Positions 36,420-44,286 of a stretch of 64,000 nt of DNA are shown piece after piece. Below the pieces are notes generated by a model, which worked only from the letters and a program-made list of their open reading frames with translations, searched no databases and was not told where the DNA came from. The first letter of the stretch is position 1. Each line of letters starts with the position of its first letter. The stretch spans positions 2,604,001-2,668,000 of the forward strand of contig CP136534.1 of NCBI GenBank assembly GCA_051016205.1. The letters run 5' to 3'. Source of the DNA: Acuticoccus sp051016205 (GTDB lineage Bacteria > Pseudomonadota > Alphaproteobacteria > Rhizobiales > Amorphaceae). The translations under genes were made by a program, and so were the position numbers.

Positions 36420-37520
36420 TCAGCCGTCCTCCGTGTAAAGGAGGGCGGACACCCCAAAGAAGATGGCCGCAAGCCCCGGCGTCCACGCGGCAATGGCGGG
36501 GGCAACGGACCCCGCCTCGCCAAGGTCGGAGGCAACGGCCGAGCCGATATAAAGGCAAAAGCCGGCCACGACGCCGCCTGTCACCGCCCGCGTCATCCCG
36601 CCAAGACGCACCATTTTGAGGGACACGCAGGCAGCAATCAGCACCATTGCGGCAAGAAGGGCAGGGCGCGCCAATAGCACCTGGTGTTGCAGCTGGTAGC
36701 GGTGGGCGGGAAGGCCTGCGCGCTCGGCAAGGGCGGCCGCATCAGGCAGGTTCCAAAATGAGATGGCATCGGGCCGCGCCACTGCCTCGCGCACCTCAAC
36801 AGGGGTCAGCGCGGTTTCCACAGTGGCGCTCGGGAGCTTTTCTGACTTCCCGTCGGTGCCGTAACGGGTGACGCTGGTGAGGAGCCAGTGGCCGTCGCGC
36901 AGATTGGCGTAGCGCGCCTCGTAGCGGCCCGCGAAGCGGTCCTCATTGTCGAAAAGGTGGGCGTCGACGGTAAACAGCGTCAGCCCGTCGGCGCTTGCCG
37001 CTGCAGCGTTCATGATGGAGCCGCCAGAGGGGCCTTCCTGGCGAAACCAGATGGCCTTGTTGCCACCCGTCAAAATGCTCTCCTCGCGGCCCAGAAGCTT
37101 GGCGCTCAGTTCGTCCGACATCTCCCGCGCCGTCGCGGAGATCGGATTGTAGAGGGTGGTTGCCAAAACGCCTATGGCAATCACCACAAGAAGCGCCGGC
37201 ATCATGAACTGCCAGACGGAGATGCCTGCTGCGCGCATCACAGCCAGTTCAAGCCGCCTGTTGAGGGCAAGGAAGGCGGCAATCGCCCCGAAAAGGACGG
37301 CGAAGGGCAAAAACTCTTCCGTCAGCGCCGGCGTTTTAAGGAGCGAGGCAAGGACCGCATCGCCCGCATTGAACGTCTCGCGGTCCACAGAGCGGCGGAT
37401 CAACTCCACCGTGTCGGCAAGGAAGATGATGAGGGTACCGAGGAGGAAGAAACCGCCGATCCACCGCGCGAACAATAGCGCAAGATAGCGCGACAGAACG
37501 GCGCCTGGCCCCACGTTCAC
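36420..37520 (-). CDS. lptG: LPS export ABC transporter permease LptG
   Basis: LptG is a 366-residue YjgP/YjgQ permease with about six membrane segments (about 15-35, 60-80, 99-120, then 285-303, 315-333, 340-358) around a large periplasmic beta-jellyroll (about 125-270). With LptF and the LptB ATPase (not in window) it extracts LPS from the inner membrane. It overlaps lptF by 4 bp and abuts lptD. Confidence 0.93.
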   Translation of the reverse strand: MNVGPGAVLSRYLALLFARWIGGFFLLGTLIIFLADTVELIRRSVDRETFNAGDAVLASLLKTPALTEEFLPFAVLFGAIAAFLALNRRLELAVMRAAGISVWQFMMPALLVVIAIGVLATTLYNPISATAREMSDELSAKLLGREESILTGGNKAIWFRQEGPSGGSIMNAAAASADGLTLFTVDAHLFDNEDRFAGRYEARYANLRDGHWLLTSVTRYGTDGKSEKLPSATVETALTPVEVREAVARPDAISFWNLPDAAALAERAGLPAHRYQLQHQVLLARPALLAAMVLIAACVSLKMVRLGGMTRAVTGGVVAGFCLYIGSAVASDLGEAGSVAPAIAAWTPGLAAIFFGVSALLYTEDG

Positions 37521-38689
37521 GCCGTCGCTCCACGGGCCGTGCGTTGGGCAACGAGCCTTGAGACCGCTCTTACAAGCCAGCCCGCCGCCCGCTCATGGAT
37601 GGTCACGGTCCTGTCGCTGACAATCACCCAAAGGGCAAGGCCGCCTGTGCCTGCAAGCACGAGGTAGATCGCTGGCGCCAGCGCCGGCACCTCTTCGGAC
37701 GCCAACAGCGTCCCGTAGGTCAGCGCACGGACCGCGGCCACGGCAAGGCCTGCCGCAGCAATTCCCGCAAAGCGGCTCTGGCGGTGCATGCGCGGATCTC
37801 CCACGAACAAGAACACCACCAGCGCGTAGACGAACGGCGCGAAGGGTTGTGACAGTCTGTCGTGGAGTTCGATCTGAAACTGCGCCTCGCGGGCGGCGCG
37901 GTAGGTGTCGTCGGGGTCGGGATTGAGGAGCGACCACAACGTGCGCTCTGACGGGCGGAAGGTGGTGGTGGCCGGCCCTTGGTCCAGCACCGTCAGATCG
38001 AAGGCGTAAGCGTCGAAGGCGACGACGGAGAGTTCGCCTGAATCCCTGTCGAGCCGCTGGACGCTGCCATTGGTCATCACGAGGAGCGTGTTGCCGTTCG
38101 CCTCCACCACACGGCCGGTCTGCGCCAGGTAGGTGGTGGAGCGGCGGGCCTCTCGGTCATCGTCCAACAAAAGGCCTTCAAGGGAGCCATCGGCGAGGCG
38201 ATCGCGGATGTGGACCGTCAGCCCATCGTCAATTTCGATGAACCGGCCCGGTTGGACAATTGAGGTGACGACGTCGGCGCGCACATCGGTGATCATCACA
38301 CGCGCCTTTGCAAGGCCGACGGGACCCAGGTAGACCGCCCCCACCGTGACGAGGGCGGCACACACGGCCGCAGCCGTCAGCGCGGGCGCCAGAAGGCGCA
38401 TGCGGCCGGCACCGGAAGCGCTCATCACCACCAGCTCGGAATCGCGGTTCAGCGCGTCGTAGACGGCGACCATCGCAATCACGAACGCGATGGGGGCAAG
38501 GAGGGTGGCAAGAAAGGGGACGGCAAGGGCCGTCAGCTCGAAGAACACGGCGAAGGTCTGCCCCTTCGCCGTCACCAGATCGAGCCGCTGCAGCGCCTGG
38601 GTCGACCAGATGATGGCCGTCAGAATCACCAGGCCAGCGGGGAAAAGCGTGAGGATCCGCCGGCAGATATACCAGTTGATCAGCGGCAT
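37517..38689 (-). CDS. lptF: LPS export ABC transporter permease LptF
   Basis: LptF is the partner permease of LptG with the same fold. From the ATG at 38689 the 390 residues begin with the typical MPLINWYICRRIL. Six membrane segments flank a periplasmic domain. An ATG at 38710 would add seven residues but fits the family less well. It starts the lptF-lptG-lptD-surA-rsmA operon, divergent from pepA. Confidence 0.93.
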   Translation of the reverse strand: MPLINWYICRRILTLFPAGLVILTAIIWSTQALQRLDLVTAKGQTFAVFFELTALAVPFLATLLAPIAFVIAMVAVYDALNRDSELVVMSASGAGRMRLLAPALTAAAVCAALVTVGAVYLGPVGLAKARVMITDVRADVVTSIVQPGRFIEIDDGLTVHIRDRLADGSLEGLLLDDDREARRSTTYLAQTGRVVEANGNTLLVMTNGSVQRLDRDSGELSVVAFDAYAFDLTVLDQGPATTTFRPSERTLWSLLNPDPDDTYRAAREAQFQIELHDRLSQPFAPFVYALVVFLFVGDPRMHRQSRFAGIAAAGLAVAAVRALTYGTLLASEEVPALAPAIYLVLAGTGGLALWVIVSDRTVTIHERAAGWLVRAVSRLVAQRTARGATA

Positions 38690-38825
38690 AGATCGGAACG
38701 CGCACTCCAAGGCTCGGGGCGCGACCGTAAACGCCCATCGCGTGCTGCTACACTAGCCTGGCACAAGGTTGAAGAAGCGCATCCAGAAGCGGTGAACAAA
38801 TCCTTACGAGCGTGGCTTCTGCGCC

Positions 38826-38878
38826 GCACCCGCGGACCCGGTTGTGCCTAAGGGAGAAACCGTCTAACCCGCGGGTGC
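38826..38878 (+). promoter_or_regulatory. Two-tier hairpin in the pepA leader
   Basis: A perfect 10-bp inverted repeat (38826-38835 with 38869-38878) encloses a 5-bp one (38839-38843 with 38858-38862) and ends 18 bp before the pepA ATG. It could be an RNA leader structure or an operator in the lptF/pepA divergent region (38690-38896). Confidence 0.4.
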
Positions 38879-38896
38879 AGCGCGAGAGGACCGTCG

Positions 38897-40426
38897 ATGG
38901 CAAGCCCCCCCACAATTCAGTTTCGCTCCTTGGACATGCCCCAGTCAGGCACTCTTGTGGTGTTTGCGGGCGACGGTTTGAGCCTTGGCGAAGCGGCGCG
39001 GCGGGTGGATGAGGCGACCGAAGGCGCAATTCGCGCAGCGGCTGAAGCGCAGGGCTTCAAAGGCAAGCGCAGCTCCACACTCGTCATCGCTTTGCCGCGC
39101 AACCTCAGCGCCACCGCCCTTGTGGTGGTGGGCCTTGGTGACCCCGCCACCATGAAGGAGGCCGATTGGGCCAAGATCGGCGGCACCGCAGCCGGCGCGA
39201 TCCCTGGGTCCGGCAACGGCGATGTGAGCATTTTCGCCGAGTTGCCCGAAGGCCCCGCCAGCGCCCACGAGGCGGCAGACATTGCCCTTGGAGTTGTGCT
39301 GCGCCTTTACCGTTTTGAACACTATAAGACCAAGAAGGGCGATGACGCCGACGCGGCACCGCGCACGGTCACCATCGCCGTCTCCGACCCTTCTGCGGCA
39401 CAAGCGCGCTGGGAGGAGATGGGGGCGGTCGCCGAAGGCGTGTGCCTTGCCCGCGACCTCACCAACGAGCCTGCCAACATCCTCGGCCCCGTTGAATTTG
39501 CCGAGCGGGCTGCGGCCCTGTCAGACCTTGGCGTCTCCGTCACCATCATGGAGCCAGAAGAGCTTGAGCGGCGCGAGATGCGGGCCCTCCTGGGCGTTGC
39601 CCAAGGCTCCGAGCGCCCCGCCCGCGTCGCCGTTATGGAGTGGAAGGGCGGCTCCAGCGAAACAGCGCCCGTCGCTCTTGTGGGCAAAGGCGTCGTCTTC
39701 GACACGGGCGGCATCTCCATCAAGCCTGCCGCCAACATGGAGGACATGAAGGGCGACATGGGCGGCGCTGCGGCCGTGGTGGGCACCATGCACGCCCTTG
39801 CCAAGCGCAAGGCCAAGGTAAACGCTGTCGGCATCATCGGCCTTGTGGAGAACATGCCGGACGGCAAAGCCCAACGCCCAGGCGATGTGGTCACGTCAAA
39901 GTCCGGCCAGACCATTGAGATCATCAACACCGATGCGGAAGGCCGCCTGGTGCTGGCCGACCTTTTGACCCACACCATCGAGACCTACGACCCTCGCGTC
40001 GTCATCGACCTTGCCACGCTGACGGGCGCCATCATCGTTGCGCTGGGCTTCCACAATGGCGGCCTTTATACCGACGACGATACTGTTGCCGCCCAGCTTC
40101 TCGACGCGGGCAAGGCGACCGGCGACACCGTGTGGCGCATGCCGCTCGGCAAGGACTACGACACGCTGATCGATTCCAAGATCGCTGATATGAAGAACAC
40201 CGGCGGGCGCTGGGGCGGGTCCATCACCGCCGCACAGTTCCTGAAGCGCTTTGCAGGCAATTCCGTCTGGGTGCATCTGGATATTGCTGGGACCGCCATG
40301 GGCGCCCCCAGCAACGAAATCAGCCGCACGTTCGGCACCGGTTTTGGCGTGCGCCTGCTGGACCGCTTCGTGGCCGATTTCTACGAAGACGGCGCCGACA
40401 GCGTTCCCCGCGGCCCTGACGCCTGA
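38897..40426 (+). CDS. pepA: Leucyl aminopeptidase
   Basis: PepA is a cytosolic, hexameric, two-metal exopeptidase removing N-terminal Leu and other residues; in some bacteria it also binds DNA. The 509 residues have the N-terminal macro-like domain and the C-terminal M17 domain with NTDAEGRLVLAD (about residues 345-356) and metal ligands in KGVVFDTGG (about 264-272). The ATG has an AGAGGA site 7-8 nt upstream. GST and holC follow closely. Confidence 0.96.
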   Translation: MASPPTIQFRSLDMPQSGTLVVFAGDGLSLGEAARRVDEATEGAIRAAAEAQGFKGKRSSTLVIALPRNLSATALVVVGLGDPATMKEADWAKIGGTAAGAIPGSGNGDVSIFAELPEGPASAHEAADIALGVVLRLYRFEHYKTKKGDDADAAPRTVTIAVSDPSAAQARWEEMGAVAEGVCLARDLTNEPANILGPVEFAERAAALSDLGVSVTIMEPEELERREMRALLGVAQGSERPARVAVMEWKGGSSETAPVALVGKGVVFDTGGISIKPAANMEDMKGDMGGAAAVVGTMHALAKRKAKVNAVGIIGLVENMPDGKAQRPGDVVTSKSGQTIEIINTDAEGRLVLADLLTHTIETYDPRVVIDLATLTGAIIVALGFHNGGLYTDDDTVAAQLLDAGKATGDTVWRMPLGKDYDTLIDSKIADMKNTGGRWGGSITAAQFLKRFAGNSVWVHLDIAGTAMGAPSNEISRTFGTGFGVRLLDRFVADFYEDGADSVPRGPDA

Positions 40427-40438
40427 TTGGAGCGCGCC

Positions 40439-41050
40439 ATGAAACTCTACACCGCCCCCGCCACACCCTTCGGCCGCACGGTGGAGATTGTCGTGCACGA
40501 ACTCGGCTTGAAAGAGGCTGTCGAGGTAGTGGCAACCCCCGTCAAACCCACCGAACCCAACAAGGACTTTCAGGCGATCGCGCCGCTCCGCCGCATCCCC
40601 GCGCTGCGGTTGGACGACGGGACGGTGCTTGTGGACTCAGCGGTGATCAGCGAGTTCTTGGCCGTGCACGCCCGTGACACGGGCCTTTTTGCCCACGACA
40701 GGCCCGAGCGCTTCACCGTCCTCAGCGACTACGCCATGGCCCGCGGCATGTGCGAGTGCGCCGTCTCCACCCGTTATGAGGAGGCGGTAAGGCCGCAAGA
40801 GAAGCGCTGGCCGGCCTGGTCTGAAGACATGATGGACAAGGTGGACGGCGGCCTTGCCTATTTTGAAGCCTCAAGCCTGCCCGAGGACGGGCGTCTCACC
40901 ATTGCCAAAATCTCGCTGGGCGCATTGCTCGGTTACCTGGATTTCCGCTTTGCCCATAAGGATTGGCGAAGGGCCTACCCAAAGCTTGCCGCCTGGTTTG
41001 CGGTGATGAACGAGCGGCCCTCGTTCGCCGCCACAGCCCCGCGCGGCTGA
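40439..41050 (+). CDS. Glutathione S-transferase family protein
   Basis: A 203-residue two-domain GST. The N-terminal thioredoxin-like fold begins KLYTAPATPFGR, and the SAVISEFL segment near 68-75 is the glutathione gamma-glutamyl contact region. The C-terminal domain is helical. Substrate unknown. ATG 40439 is preferred because TTGGAG at 40427-40432 fits as its ribosome site; the frame itself opens at that TTG. It lies 12 bp after pepA. Confidence 0.9.
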   Translation: MKLYTAPATPFGRTVEIVVHELGLKEAVEVVATPVKPTEPNKDFQAIAPLRRIPALRLDDGTVLVDSAVISEFLAVHARDTGLFAHDRPERFTVLSDYAMARGMCECAVSTRYEEAVRPQEKRWPAWSEDMMDKVDGGLAYFEASSLPEDGRLTIAKISLGALLGYLDFRFAHKDWRRAYPKLAAWFAVMNERPSFAATAPRG

Positions 41051-41068
41051 CAGCGTCCGGGCGCCGTC

Positions 41069-41518
41069 ATGAGTGAGGTGCTCTTCTACCACCTTGAGCA
41101 TCAAACCCTCGACGATGTCCTCCCCCTCCTTCTGGAAAAGACCCTTGCAAGGGGGTGGCGCGCCGTCGTGGAGGTGAGCGATGAGAGTGTGCGCGACCAC
41201 CTCGACCGCCACCTATGGACCTATCGCGACGAGAGCTTTCTGCCCCACGCCAAGCAAGGCGATGGGCCTGCCGAGCGCCAACCGGTGTGGCTCACCATCG
41301 GTCCCGACAACCCCAACGGCGCGGCGGTGCGCTTCCTTGCCGACAGAGCCGTGCCCCACGACGTCGACGCCTATGCGCGCGTCATCCTCCTGTTCAGCGC
41401 TGACGACCAAGCGGCGGTCAGCGAGGCACGCACCCACTGGAAAGCCCTGAACGCGGCCGGGCACGACTGTACCTATTGGCAACAGACCGGGGCGGGGCGG
41501 TGGGAGAAGAAGGCGTAA
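41069..41518 (+). CDS. holC: DNA polymerase III subunit chi
   Basis: HolC is the clamp-loader accessory that links the replisome to SSB. It has 149 residues, the family length, with the typical start (FYHLEHQTLDDVLPLLLEK) and central HAKQGDGPAERQPVWLT. The pepA-holC order is conserved across proteobacteria. Confidence 0.93.
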   Translation: MSEVLFYHLEHQTLDDVLPLLLEKTLARGWRAVVEVSDESVRDHLDRHLWTYRDESFLPHAKQGDGPAERQPVWLTIGPDNPNGAAVRFLADRAVPHDVDAYARVILLFSADDQAAVSEARTHWKALNAAGHDCTYWQQTGAGRWEKKA

Positions 41519-41520
41519 GG

Positions 41521-41538
41521 GTCGCCTGCCTCGGCGAC
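41521..41538 (+). terminator. Hairpin just after holC
   Basis: A perfect 6-bp stem GTCGCC/GGCGAC (41521-41526 with 41533-41538) with a 6-nt loop begins 2 nt after the holC stop. No T-run follows. Confidence 0.4.
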
Positions 41539-41539
41539 A

Positions 41540-41597
41540 GCGGCCCGTGCTGAAGCGTCGGACACCCGCCTCCCCAAGGAACTCCTGAATGGGGAGG
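41540..41597. repeat. Dispersed repeat, apparently deleted copy 4
   Basis: The left end resembles the GGCCGTGCT-type start of copies 2 and 3, and the right end shares the CCAA-GGAACT-GGGGAG block seen at 12951-12974; the ~110-bp middle is missing. The right end forms a perfect 7-bp stem (41569-41575 with 41591-41597), which may act as a terminator between convergent genes. Confidence 0.45.
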
Positions 41598-41611
41598 AGG
41601 GAGAGTTCGCG

Positions 41612-42310
41612 CTACGTCCAGAGCCGTCGAGGAGACGCTGAGCGGGTGGAGCGGGTCCCTGGACGTGCGTCTGGCTCTGGCGTGTCCGTGAGCTGTTGGG
41701 GTGTGCGCGCCTCAGGACTGCGCGCATCTTCCAGAGCCCTCAGGCACTTTAGGACATGGGAGAGGATGTCTTCCAAACGCGCCACGTCGGCCTTGTCGGC
41801 GGTGCGGCTGACGCTGCGCACCAGGTCTGTGATCAGGGCGTTGTCGCCGGCAAGGCTTTCGGGGTGGGCAACGGCTGTGGGGTGCCTCTCAGGCACAGGA
41901 GCCACGGCAGGGCGCGGAGCCATGGCGTGGGATGAGGCGATGGCGGGGCGGGCGGCAGGTGCCGGGCGCGACGGCGGTGCAGGGCGTTCACGCGCGCGCT
42001 CGATCCGCGCGTTCTGGGCGGCCCGCTCGCGCCGCATGGTCTCGATGGTTTGGGCAAGGCTGACAAAATCTTTGGCGCCAGCGTTTTCTTCGGTTGCACT
42101 GTTGCGCGGGGCAGGGCGGGTGACCGTTGGTCGGCGCCGATAGTCTTTCGCAGCGGTTCGCGGTTCTTCGTAGGGCTGGTGCCAGGGCGCTGGCTGCTCG
42201 GCCTCTTCCTCGCTCGGGCTGTGGCCGAAACCGCGGGTGCTGCGCCAGGCATCGCGCTCTCCCGCTGGCAAGAGCCGCTCCGGCTCGCGGTCGATGGTGT
42301 CCCTCAACAT
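41612..42310 (-). CDS. Hypothetical Pro/Ala/Arg-rich protein
   Basis: I do not recognise this gene. From the ATG at 42310 (preceded by an AAGGGA ribosome site) it has 232 residues; the frame extends to 42367. The N-terminal ~90 residues are charged and Pro-rich. A short coiled-coil-like helix (TIETMRRERAAQNARI) is followed by a Pro/Ala linker and a second amphipathic helix (DKADVARLEDILSHVLKCL). There is no signal peptide or membrane helix. It is convergent with holC and divergent from rnhB. The patterned helices favour a real protein over the overlapping plus-strand frames. Confidence 0.6.
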   Translation of the reverse strand: MLRDTIDREPERLLPAGERDAWRSTRGFGHSPSEEEAEQPAPWHQPYEEPRTAAKDYRRRPTVTRPAPRNSATEENAGAKDFVSLAQTIETMRRERAAQNARIERARERPAPPSRPAPAARPAIASSHAMAPRPAVAPVPERHPTAVAHPESLAGDNALITDLVRSVSRTADKADVARLEDILSHVLKCLRALEDARSPEARTPQQLTDTPEPDARPGTRSTRSASPRRLWT

Positions 42311-42421
42311 CGGCTTCCCTTCGTGCGCGGGGATGGCGGCCGCACCGGCGAATCGGGCGATCCGCACCAGCGTTGACGAATTGGACTAGCTTTGCGGTCC
42401 ATGCGCAAAGGCCCCGAAAGG

Positions 42422-42430
42422 TTATGCACA
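42422..42430 (+). promoter_or_regulatory. DnaA-box-like 9-mer
   Basis: TTATGCACA matches the DnaA consensus TT(A/T)TNCACA at all defined positions. It overlaps the odd palindrome TGCAC-A-GTGCA (42425-42435) and precedes a strong hairpin. A single box is common by chance at this length. Confidence 0.35.
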
Positions 42431-42437
42431 GTGCACT

Positions 42438-42460
42438 CCACGCTTTACCGCAAAGCGTGG
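42438..42460. other. Strong 9-bp hairpin in the region upstream of rnhB
   Basis: A perfect 9-bp inverted repeat (42438-42446 with 42452-42460) with a 5-nt loop lies 88 bp before rnhB and 128 bp before the divergent gene. It could be a protein-binding site or an RNA hairpin; its position between divergent genes argues against a terminator. Confidence 0.45.
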
Positions 42461-42548
42461 ATATCGATGCTGGTGAGCCCACCGTCGCCGCAGCAAGGGT
42501 CCATAACAGGGGTCGGGAGCGCGCCGACGCGGCTCCAAGGAGGTGCCC

Positions 42549-43166
42549 ATGGATGCCCTGGTGATCGAACAAGGATCAGCGCTTACCTGCGGCGTGGACG
42601 AGGCCGGTCGCGGACCTTGGGCAGGGCCCGTCGTGGTGGCCGCAGCCGTGATCGACCCACAAAGGCCCATCGATGGCCTTGATGACTCCAAACGCCTGAC
42701 GGCCCGCCAGCGAGAGCGCCTCTACGATCTCATCTTACAACGGGCGGATGTGTGCGTGGTTGCCGTCAGCGCCCGGCGGATCGATGCCATGAACATCCGC
42801 GCTGCAACCCTTTGGGGCATGGTGCGCGCCGTTCAGGGACTGTCGGAACGCCCGTCCCTTGCCCTCATCGACGGGCGGGACGTGCCTGACGGCCTGGGCC
42901 TTGCCGCCCGCGCCATCGTGGGGGGCGATGCCAAGGTCCCGTCCATCTCCGCCGCGTCCATTGTCGCAAAAGTCACCCGCGACAGGCTGATGACCCGCCT
43001 TGCAGCCGTCTTCCCCGCCTACGGGTTTGACAGGCACAAAGGTTACGGCACCGCCCAGCACAGCCAGGCGCTGACTGCCCACGGTCCCACCATCCACCAC
43101 CGAATGACCTTTGCGCCTGTGCGCTTTGCCGCCCAGTCGCGACAAGATGGCGCGGCCCGACCCTAA
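42549..43166 (+). CDS. rnhB: Ribonuclease HII
   Basis: RnhB removes single ribonucleotides from DNA and RNA primers. It has 205 residues from the ATG at 42549, which has a near-perfect AGGAGGT ribosome site at 42538-42544. Catalytic acidic residues appear in GVDEAGRGPWAGPV (start) and in LIDGRD near 108; the AASIVAKVTRD segment is typical. A GTG two codons upstream falls inside the ribosome site. Confidence 0.95.
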   Translation: MDALVIEQGSALTCGVDEAGRGPWAGPVVVAAAVIDPQRPIDGLDDSKRLTARQRERLYDLILQRADVCVVAVSARRIDAMNIRAATLWGMVRAVQGLSERPSLALIDGRDVPDGLGLAARAIVGGDAKVPSISAASIVAKVTRDRLMTRLAAVFPAYGFDRHKGYGTAQHSQALTAHGPTIHHRMTFAPVRFAAQSRQDGAARP

Positions 43167-43185
43167 CCATCCTTGACGATTGGGT

Positions 43186-43214
43186 GTGACACTCACAACC
43201 ATAAGGTGTATATA
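43186..43214 (+). promoter_or_regulatory. Putative sigma-70 promoter of the glycosyltransferase
   Basis: GTGACA (43186-43191), a 17-bp spacer and TATATA (43209-43214) make a good sigma-70-like promoter in the 132-bp gap after rnhB. An imperfect inverted repeat (GGTGTGA ... TCACAACC) overlaps the -35 and could be an operator. Confidence 0.45.
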
Positions 43215-43298
43215 TCAGGCAAGCCAACGCCTGGCTGTCCTGCGCCTAAAGTGTCCCTCTGACTTAGACCCCTTGTGCAAAGCCATGATCCCGACACC

Positions 43299-44045
43299 AT
43301 GAAAGTGTCCGTCATTACGCCGTGCTTCAACGCGGCTTCATCCATTGCCCACACCATCGAGAGCTTTCTTGCCCAACACCACGGTGAGAAGGAGATGATT
43401 GTCGTTGACGGCGCCTCTCAAGATGGCACCCAGGACATTGTGCGCCGTTACACCGGCGAGGGCGTGCGCCTTATCTCAGAGCCAGACAGGGGCATGTATG
43501 ATGCCCTCAACAAGGGTTTTGCTGCTTTCGCTGGGGACGCTGTGGGCGCCCTCAACGCCGACGACACTTACCACGACCGTCACGTTCTAGGCCGCATTGC
43601 CGAAGCCCTCACAGAGGCTGAAATCGCCTTCGGCGATCTGGACTTTGTGGCCGACCACGCCTCTAAGCGTGTCGTGCGGCGCTGGCGAGGCAGTGGGCGA
43701 CCCAGTGGCGGCTTTCGCACAGGGTGGATGCCCGCCCACCCCACCTTTTACATCAGGCGTGAGGTGGCGGAGGCGGTCGGCCCGTTCGACCTGTCCCTCG
43801 CCATCGCCTCCGACTACGACTTCATGCTGCGCGCGGTGGAGCTGTTCGGTTACCGCACAACCCATATGGATGCAGTCCTTGTGGACATGATGCAGGGCGG
43901 GCGCAGCACCGCCGGTCTCACCGCCCACATCCGCCACAACTTCGAAGCGCTCACCTCCCGCCGCAAGTGGCTGAGAGCGCCCGTGGTGGACCAGGCTCTT
44001 GTGCGCAAGCCCGCCCGCAAGATCGGCCAGTTCCTGGTGCGCTGA
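43299..44045 (+). CDS. Family 2 glycosyltransferase
   Basis: The 248-residue GT-A enzyme starts KVSVITPCFNAA. It carries VVDGASQDGT (about 39-48) and the metal-binding acidic motif NADDT near 88, and ends in a helical region. It resembles WcaA-like transferases of exopolysaccharide or LPS clusters, but stands alone here. The frame opens at a GTG at 43275; the ATG at 43299 fits the family start better. Donor and acceptor are unknown. Confidence 0.87.
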   Translation: MKVSVITPCFNAASSIAHTIESFLAQHHGEKEMIVVDGASQDGTQDIVRRYTGEGVRLISEPDRGMYDALNKGFAAFAGDAVGALNADDTYHDRHVLGRIAEALTEAEIAFGDLDFVADHASKRVVRRWRGSGRPSGGFRTGWMPAHPTFYIRREVAEAVGPFDLSLAIASDYDFMLRAVELFGYRTTHMDAVLVDMMQGGRSTAGLTAHIRHNFEALTSRRKWLRAPVVDQALVRKPARKIGQFLVR

Positions 44046-44069
44046 CCACGACGGATCGCCTGAAGCCGC

Positions 44070-44085
44070 TAAGGGAAGTCCCTTA
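44070..44085 (+). promoter_or_regulatory. GGGA-type palindrome upstream of the P-type ATPase operon
   Basis: TAAGGGA (44070-44076), a 2-nt centre and TCCCTTA (44079-44085) form perfect 7-bp arms. A -10-like TATATC lies at 44111-44116, placing the palindrome centre about 44 bp upstream of a likely start site, a typical activator position. The protein that binds it is unknown; response-regulator dimers are one option. Confidence 0.5.
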
Positions 44086-44286
44086 TATTTCTGACTGGGC
44101 AGGCCGGATTTATATCAACCTGAAGTCTGGCTGCGGGCAATCCGCCGGCTGACCAGGAAACTCACGCGTTTCCATCGGCGCACGAGACGGCAGCCGCCCA
44201 CGCGGCAAACCCGGCGCACGAGCAAACCAACGCGCAACTGTGCGAAGGCGGGCGCCCCATCAGCCCGGCGGAAAGGAGAGGTCGGG

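Noticed and set aside
41589..42143. 184-codon plus-strand frame opposite the unknown gene
   Set aside because: The minus-strand frame has patterned helices and a ribosome site; the plus-strand one is Ser/Arg/Gly-rich noise.
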